From Syntrophomonadaceae bacterium (GTDB taxonomy: Bacteria; Bacillota_D; Dethiobacteria; DTU022): a DNA stretch of 5,726 nt. The notes beneath the pieces are model-generated. The model was not told where the DNA came from. It did no database searches and worked only from the letters and a program-made list of their open reading frames with translations. Positions 1-5,726 of the stretch are shown here, piece by piece (the stretch's first letter is position 1; every line of letters starts with the position of its first letter). Both the position numbers and the translations under genes were made by a program. Location of the stretch: positions 1 to 5,726 of the forward strand of contig PXFD01000191.1 in the NCBI GenBank assembly GCA_003564505.1, in the 5' to 3' direction.

Positions 1-2
1 CT

Positions 3-8
3 GGAGGG
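3..8 (+). promoter_or_regulatory. Ribosome binding site of rpoN
   Basis: GGAGGG lies 7 bases before the TTG at position 16. It supports that TTG as the start of rpoN rather than the in-frame ATG at 64, which would remove the first 16 residues of the conserved sigma-54 region I. No promoter can be seen because the window begins only 15 bases before the gene. Confidence 0.8.
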
Positions 9-15
9 TTCTACC

Positions 16-1434
16 TTGAAGCTTGATTATACTCTTAAGCTTGAACAGACTCAAAAATTAATTATGACTCCCGAGCTAAAACTGGCCATAACCCTTCTTC
101 AATATTCAGCCCAGGAGCTTCAGGAACATGTCGAGGATGCTCTGCTCAGCAATCCCGCTCTTGAGGTAATGGAACAAAAGGAACCTGAGAAAGATGGGGA
201 AGCTGAAAATCTCGATGAAAGCACTCCAGAAAAAAACCAGGAGGATGATTTTCCCTGGGAAGAATATTTTCGTGATATGGGGATGGATTCCTCCTTTCAC
301 TCTTCGGGTAGGCCAGCAGAAAAATCTGAATATCAGTCTGCCATCGAAAACTGTGTTGGTACTGAAGGTTCCATGGTTGAAGATTTGCTCGGTCAACTGC
401 GTCTTCTATCTTTAAACAGACGTCAATATAACATTGCTGCGTTCCTGGCGGGAAACCTTGACCAGAATGGGTACCTGCAGGGAGAACCGGAAGATATTGC
501 TTCCGCCATGGGTGTCAATATGAAAGAACTGGAAGAGGGCCTGCGCATTTTACAGAAACTTGAGCCAGCCGGTATAGGTTGTAGAAATCTTCAGGAATGC
601 CTGATGCTGCAATTGACCAGGCTTGATTCACCACCACCGCTGGCACTCGATATTGTTAACCACTACCTGCCGGCTGCTGCTGACGGCCGCTATCGCTATA
701 TCGCTTCAAGACTTGACTGCCCTGAGGATGCAGTGCATGAAATTGTTGAATTTATACGTACCTTGAAACCCAAGCCAGGCTCAGTTTTCGGAGAAGGTGA
801 GAAAACCCGTTATATAATTCCCGATGTGATTGTCGAAAAAGCTGAGGATCGATATGTGATTATGGGCAATGACAGCAGTATACCCCAGTTGACCATCAGC
901 CCATTTTACCAGAAGATGTTAAAAAGTGAAGCCCAGGATGAGCAGCTTACTACATTTGTCAAAAATAAAATTGAAAAGGCTTTCTGGTTAATACGCAGTA
1001 TAGAGCAAAGGCGAGAAACCCTCTACAAAGTTTCCCAGAAAATTGTTGATATACAAAGACCCTTCCTGGATCATGGTATAAAGAAATTAAAACCGCTCCC
1101 CCTGAAAGAAGTTGCCGTCGATGTGGGTGTTCACGAATCCACTGTCAGCAGGGCGACAGCAAACAAGTATATTCAAACACCACGGGGACTCTTCCCCTTG
1201 AAATTTTTCTTTTCAAGCGGCCTGTCAGGAACGGGAGGCACTGATCATTCCTCGCACAGTATCAAAAAATATATCAGGGAATTGGTTGAAGAGGAGAGTC
1301 CGGCCAGACCGCTCAGCGACCAGCGCCTGGTTGAGCTTTTAAAAGAGCGCGATATAAAAATATCCAGGCGAACAGTGGCTAAGTACCGGGAAGAATTATC
1401 TATTCCCGCGTCATACAAGCGGAAAAAAAATTAA
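16..1434 (+). CDS. rpoN: RNA polymerase sigma-54 factor (RpoN/SigL)
   Basis: This is the alternative sigma factor that binds core RNA polymerase and -24/-12 promoters and needs an ATP-driven enhancer-binding activator to open DNA. It has 472 residues, a normal length for the family. The Gln/Leu-rich region I, where activators act, covers about residues 1-50 (LEQTQKL, MTPELKLAITLLQ). An acidic, low-complexity region II follows at about 52-85. The core-binding part at about 110-300 carries LDQNGYL (148-154), LEPAGIGCRNLQECL (182-196) and LKPKPG (250-255). IRSIEQRRETLYKV (326-339) leads into the helix-turn-helix region with HESTVSRATANKY (373-385). The RpoN box, RRTVAKYRE (451-459), recognises the -24 element and is intact. 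The TTG start is chosen because of the GGAGGG site and because the protein then begins like other family members. Only 21 bases separate it from pgk, with no terminator between, so read-through into the glycolytic genes is likely (inference). The cell's sigma-54 regulon cannot be seen from here. Confidence 0.97.
   Translation: MKLDYTLKLEQTQKLIMTPELKLAITLLQYSAQELQEHVEDALLSNPALEVMEQKEPEKDGEAENLDESTPEKNQEDDFPWEEYFRDMGMDSSFHSSGRPAEKSEYQSAIENCVGTEGSMVEDLLGQLRLLSLNRRQYNIAAFLAGNLDQNGYLQGEPEDIASAMGVNMKELEEGLRILQKLEPAGIGCRNLQECLMLQLTRLDSPPPLALDIVNHYLPAAADGRYRYIASRLDCPEDAVHEIVEFIRTLKPKPGSVFGEGEKTRYIIPDVIVEKAEDRYVIMGNDSSIPQLTISPFYQKMLKSEAQDEQLTTFVKNKIEKAFWLIRSIEQRRETLYKVSQKIVDIQRPFLDHGIKKLKPLPLKEVAVDVGVHESTVSRATANKYIQTPRGLFPLKFFFSSGLSGTGGTDHSSHSIKKYIRELVEEESPARPLSDQRLVELLKERDIKISRRTVAKYREELSIPASYKRKKN
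1331..1358 (+). promoter_or_regulatory. Weak candidate sigma-A promoter inside the rpoN 3' end
   Basis: TTGAGC (1331-1336) and TATAAA (1353-1358) are separated by 16 bases and lie about 100 bases before the pgk start. They match the vegetative consensus at 4 of 6 and 5 of 6 positions. Both are also ordinary coding sequence for the conserved rpoN C-terminus, so the match may be chance. If real, it would give pgk and the genes after it a promoter separate from that of rpoN. Confidence 0.2.
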
Positions 1435-1440
1435 GGGTTT

Positions 1441-1448
1441 GGGTGGTG
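1441..1448 (+). promoter_or_regulatory. Imperfect ribosome binding site of pgk
   Basis: GGGTGGTG contains GGTGGT, one mismatch from the ideal GGAGGT, and ends 7 bases before the TTG at 1456. It is the only plausible site in the 21-base rpoN-pgk gap and supports the TTG start. It looks clearly weaker than the sites before tpiA and eno. Confidence 0.55.
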
Positions 1449-1455
1449 TAATAGT

Positions 1456-2640
1456 TTGTTTAAAAAAAAGAGCGTAGAGGATGTTGAAGTTAAAGGGAAA
1501 AAGGTGTTGATGAGAGTAGACTTTAATGTCCCGCTGGATGCAGGCCAGGTTCGTGACGACAGCCGAATCAGAGCGGCCATCCCGACAATTGAACTGCTGC
1601 TATCAGGCGGGGCGCGGCTGGCCCTTGCTTCACACCTTGGTCGTCCCAAGGGTAAGCATGTAGAAGATCTGGTGATGGATCCCGTAGCGGAAAGATTGTC
1701 TGCCCTGCTTGGAAAAAAAGTGCGCAAAATTGACAGCTCCGCCGGAAGGGAAGTAAAAGCAGCTGTAGAGCAGATGAGTGACGGGGACTTGCTGATACTG
1801 GAAAATCTGCGCTTTGAAAAAGGGGAAGAAGAGAACGATTCTTCCTATGCAAAAAAGCTGGCTGAACCATATGATCTCTTTGTGAACGATGCATTTGGCA
1901 CTGCCCACCGCGCCCATGCTTCAACTGCCGGAGTCGCTGCTTATATCCCGGCTGTTGCCGGGCTGCTTATGAAAAAAGAAATAGAAGAACTGTCCAACTG
2001 CCTGGAAAACCCGCGGCGCCCGATGAGCGCGATTCTCGGCGGGGCTAAAGTCTCGGATAAGATCAATGTAATTAAACGCTTTTTAACCCTGGCCGACAAC
2101 CTGCTGGTAGGAGGCGGTATGGCCAACACATTTCTGGCTGCTAAAGGGCACAAAATGGGTGCCTCTTTCTATGAAAAAGACCTGCTTGAAGAAGCTGCCG
2201 AATTGATCAAAGAGGCGGAAGAGAGCAGGTGCCGACTGATGCTGCCCCTTGATCTGGCAGTAACAAAAGAACTTAAACCCGGCAGCTATTCCGAGGTTAT
2301 GACTCCTTCCGAAATAGACGGTGAATGGAAGGCAGTAGATATAGGACCTGAAACAGCAGCGCTGTACAGTGATCAGCTGGAACAGTCTGAAATGATTGTC
2401 TGGAATGGACCCCTTGGTGTCTTTGAGGTGCCTCCTTTTGATAACGGGACAGAAATAGTTGCTGAGGCGGTAGCTTCCAGCGGAGCATATTCTGTTATTG
2501 GTGGAGGGGACCTGGTTGCTGCCCTTGAAGGGCTGGGTATGTCCGGTGAAGTCAGCTTTATTTCGACTGGCGGCGGGGCTACCCTGGAGTTCTGGGAAGG
2601 TAAGGAACTGCCCGGAATCACGGCTTTGCAGGATAAATAA
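1456..2640 (+). CDS. pgk: Phosphoglycerate kinase
   Basis: This cytoplasmic glycolytic enzyme transfers phosphate from 1,3-bisphosphoglycerate to ADP, giving ATP and 3-phosphoglycerate, and works in reverse in gluconeogenesis. It has 394 residues, full length for bacteria. The N-terminal domain binds phosphoglycerate: RVDFNVPL (20-27, with D22 and N24), R37, SHLGRPKG (59-66), ENLRF (116-120, R119) and AHRAHAST (150-157, R152). The C-terminal domain binds nucleotide: GGAKVSDKI (195-203), NGPLGVFE (317-324), GGGD (349-352) and TGGGATLEF (371-379). The TTG start is used because family members begin just this way (a lysine-rich stretch, then a strand ending in RVDFNVPL); the next in-frame ATG, at 1510, would cut away the first strand. 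One oddity is Leu353 straight after GGGD, where the family normally has Ser or Thr. The gene usually just before it in Bacillota, gap, is absent. Identity is certain. Confidence 0.98.
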   Translation: MFKKKSVEDVEVKGKKVLMRVDFNVPLDAGQVRDDSRIRAAIPTIELLLSGGARLALASHLGRPKGKHVEDLVMDPVAERLSALLGKKVRKIDSSAGREVKAAVEQMSDGDLLILENLRFEKGEEENDSSYAKKLAEPYDLFVNDAFGTAHRAHASTAGVAAYIPAVAGLLMKKEIEELSNCLENPRRPMSAILGGAKVSDKINVIKRFLTLADNLLVGGGMANTFLAAKGHKMGASFYEKDLLEEAAELIKEAEESRCRLMLPLDLAVTKELKPGSYSEVMTPSEIDGEWKAVDIGPETAALYSDQLEQSEMIVWNGPLGVFEVPPFDNGTEIVAEAVASSGAYSVIGGGDLVAALEGLGMSGEVSFISTGGGATLEFWEGKELPGITALQDK

Positions 2641-2642
2641 AT

Positions 2643-2647
2643 GGAGG
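2643..2647 (+). promoter_or_regulatory. Ribosome binding site of tpiA
   Basis: GGAGG is followed after 8 bases by ATG at 2656. An earlier in-frame ATG at 2641 directly abuts the pgk stop, but it would place this site inside the gene and has no good site of its own. The choice therefore favours 2656. Confidence 0.8.
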
Positions 2648-2655
2648 ATTTTATT

Positions 2656-3416
2656 ATGAATATGATCATTGCCGCTAACTGGAAAATGCATAAAACAGCT
2701 GTGGAAACTGCATCTTTCTGCCGGGAGATTCGACAAAGGGAAGAGCAATTTAAGGACATTGAAGTTTTGATCTGCCCGCCCTTTACAGCGCTTTCGGCAG
2801 CAGCTTCAGAGTTAAGAGGTAGCATGATTAAGCTCGGGGCCCAGAATATGCACTGGGAGCCAAAGGGTGCGCAAACTGGAGAAATTTCTGCCGGGATGCT
2901 AAAGGAGTTTGGAGTTGAATATGTCATTCTCGGTCATTCCGAGAGAAGGCACTTGATGGCGGAAGATAACAGCAGGATCAGGCCTAAGGTTGAAGCCGCA
3001 TTTCAAAACAGCTTAAAACCTATTCTATGTGTCGGAGAAACTGAAGACCAACGGGAAAAGGGCATTACTGAACAAGTCCTTGAAGAGCAGCTCTCCGGAG
3101 CTTTAAAAGATCTAGATATAGACAGGCCGGAAGATCTGGTTGTTGCCTACGAACCGGTATGGGCCATCGGTACGGGTAAAGCTGCTTCGGCCGACGATGC
3201 AGAGCTGGCCGCACAACATATTAAAAAGTGCCTGGAAGAGCTTTTGCCTGCAGGTGCAGATAAAGTAAGAATCCAGTACGGTGGAAGTGTAAAGACGGAA
3301 AATATTGATGAGTTTGTTTCTTCGCCGGCAGTGCACGGAGCCCTGGTCGGTGGTGCCAGCCTGGAAGTTGATTCGTTTAGCAGCCTGGTTGAAGCTGCCG
3401 GAAAGGCGGTAAGTAA

Positions 3417-3420
<4 letters not shown>
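2656..3420 (+). CDS. tpiA: Triosephosphate isomerase
   Basis: This cytoplasmic enzyme interconverts dihydroxyacetone phosphate and glyceraldehyde 3-phosphate through an enediol intermediate, as a TIM-barrel dimer. Counting from the ATG at 2656 it has 254 residues, the usual size. The catalytic set is complete: Asn8 and Lys10 in AANWKMHK, His94 in GHSERR, and Glu166 in AYEPVWAIGTGKA, whose second half is the flexible loop that closes over substrate. The phosphate-binding YGGSV (208-212) and GALVGGASL (228-236) are also present. The reading frame is open back to ATG 2641, which would add five residues (MEDFI), but the GGAGG spacing and the usual family N-terminus support 2656; ATG 2662 is also possible. 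It lies 15 bases after pgk, and its TGA overlaps the start of gpmI, which suggests translational coupling. Identity is certain; the start is somewhat less so. Confidence 0.97.
3405..3410 (+). promoter_or_regulatory. Ribosome binding site of gpmI inside tpiA
   Basis: GGCGGT, one mismatch from GGAGGT, lies in the last codons of tpiA and ends 6 bases before the TTG at 3417. It supports the TTG start. Its imperfect match suggests that gpmI depends partly on ribosomes finishing tpiA (inference). Confidence 0.5.

Positions 3421-5726
<2,306 letters not shown>

Noticed and set aside
194..415. Plus-strand 73-codon frame, and the opposing minus-strand frame at 106-396, within rpoN
   Set aside because: Both cover the weakly conserved acidic region II of rpoN. 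The rpoN frame is continuous through it with the expected acidic composition, so there is no frameshift or extra gene.
641..657. TGGCAC followed by TTGTT, resembling a sigma-54 -24/-12 promoter (possible autoregulation)
   Set aside because: The -12 GC is absent at the required 10-base spacing from the -24 GG (TG is found instead), and the site lies in the middle of rpoN coding sequence.
1421..1470. Possible terminator or attenuator between rpoN and pgk, suggested by the A- and T-rich runs
   Set aside because: There is no G+C-rich inverted repeat in the gap, and the runs are A tracts on the coding strand rather than a hairpin followed by T residues.
2641..2655. ATG at 2641 as the tpiA start, directly abutting the pgk stop
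   Set aside because: It would put the perfect GGAGG inside the gene and add five residues not typical of the family. ATG 2656 has ideal spacing.
2083..2748. Minus-strand open frame of 221 codons opposite pgk and the start of tpiA
   Set aside because: It lies antisense to a certain gene, and its translation is Cys/Phe/Ser-rich with no recognisable motif. Such frames arise from the codon bias of the real gene.

Overview
The window comes from a bacterial chromosome and is a tightly packed, all-plus-strand gene block: rpoN (sigma-54), then pgk, tpiA, gpmI and the first part of eno. The gene content and order (pgk-tpiA-gpmI-eno, with the cofactor-independent phosphoglycerate mutase and an rpoN just upstream), the frequent TTG starts and the strong GGAGG-type Shine-Dalgarno sites all point to a Bacillota member, most likely a class Clostridia-type anaerobe of intermediate G+C. 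I cannot name the genus from the sequence alone.

Layout: positions 1-15 hold only the ribosome binding site of rpoN. rpoN (16-1434) is followed after 21 bases by pgk (1456-2640). After 15 bases comes tpiA (2656-3420), whose stop overlaps the TTG start of gpmI (3417-4949) by 4 bases. After 13 bases containing a very strong ribosome binding site comes eno (4963 to the window end, about 254 of an expected 430 or so residues). No intergenic gap is longer than 21 bases, and there is no terminator, RNA gene, mobile element, repeat array or CRISPR. All five proteins look intact (eno is cut only by the window edge), and the catalytic residues I could locate are present.

Function: Pgk, TpiA, GpmI and Eno are consecutive or neighbouring steps of central glycolysis/gluconeogenesis (triose-phosphate interconversion, 1,3-bisphosphoglycerate to 3-phosphoglycerate, 3- to 2-phosphoglycerate, and 2-phosphoglycerate to phosphoenolpyruvate). 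RpoN is the sigma-54 factor that directs RNA polymerase to -24/-12 promoters under control of enhancer-binding activators. The most notable point is what is missing: in many Bacillota the block is cggR-gap-pgk-tpiA-pgm-eno, and in clostridia rpoN can sit just before cggR. Here both the repressor gene cggR and the glyceraldehyde-3-phosphate dehydrogenase gene gap are absent from the rpoN-pgk junction.

The window is otherwise a conventional housekeeping region. I found no convincing evidence of an undescribed system. The findings below are modest: the gene-order change, the sigma factor/glycolysis linkage, an unusual residue in Pgk, and translation-start features.
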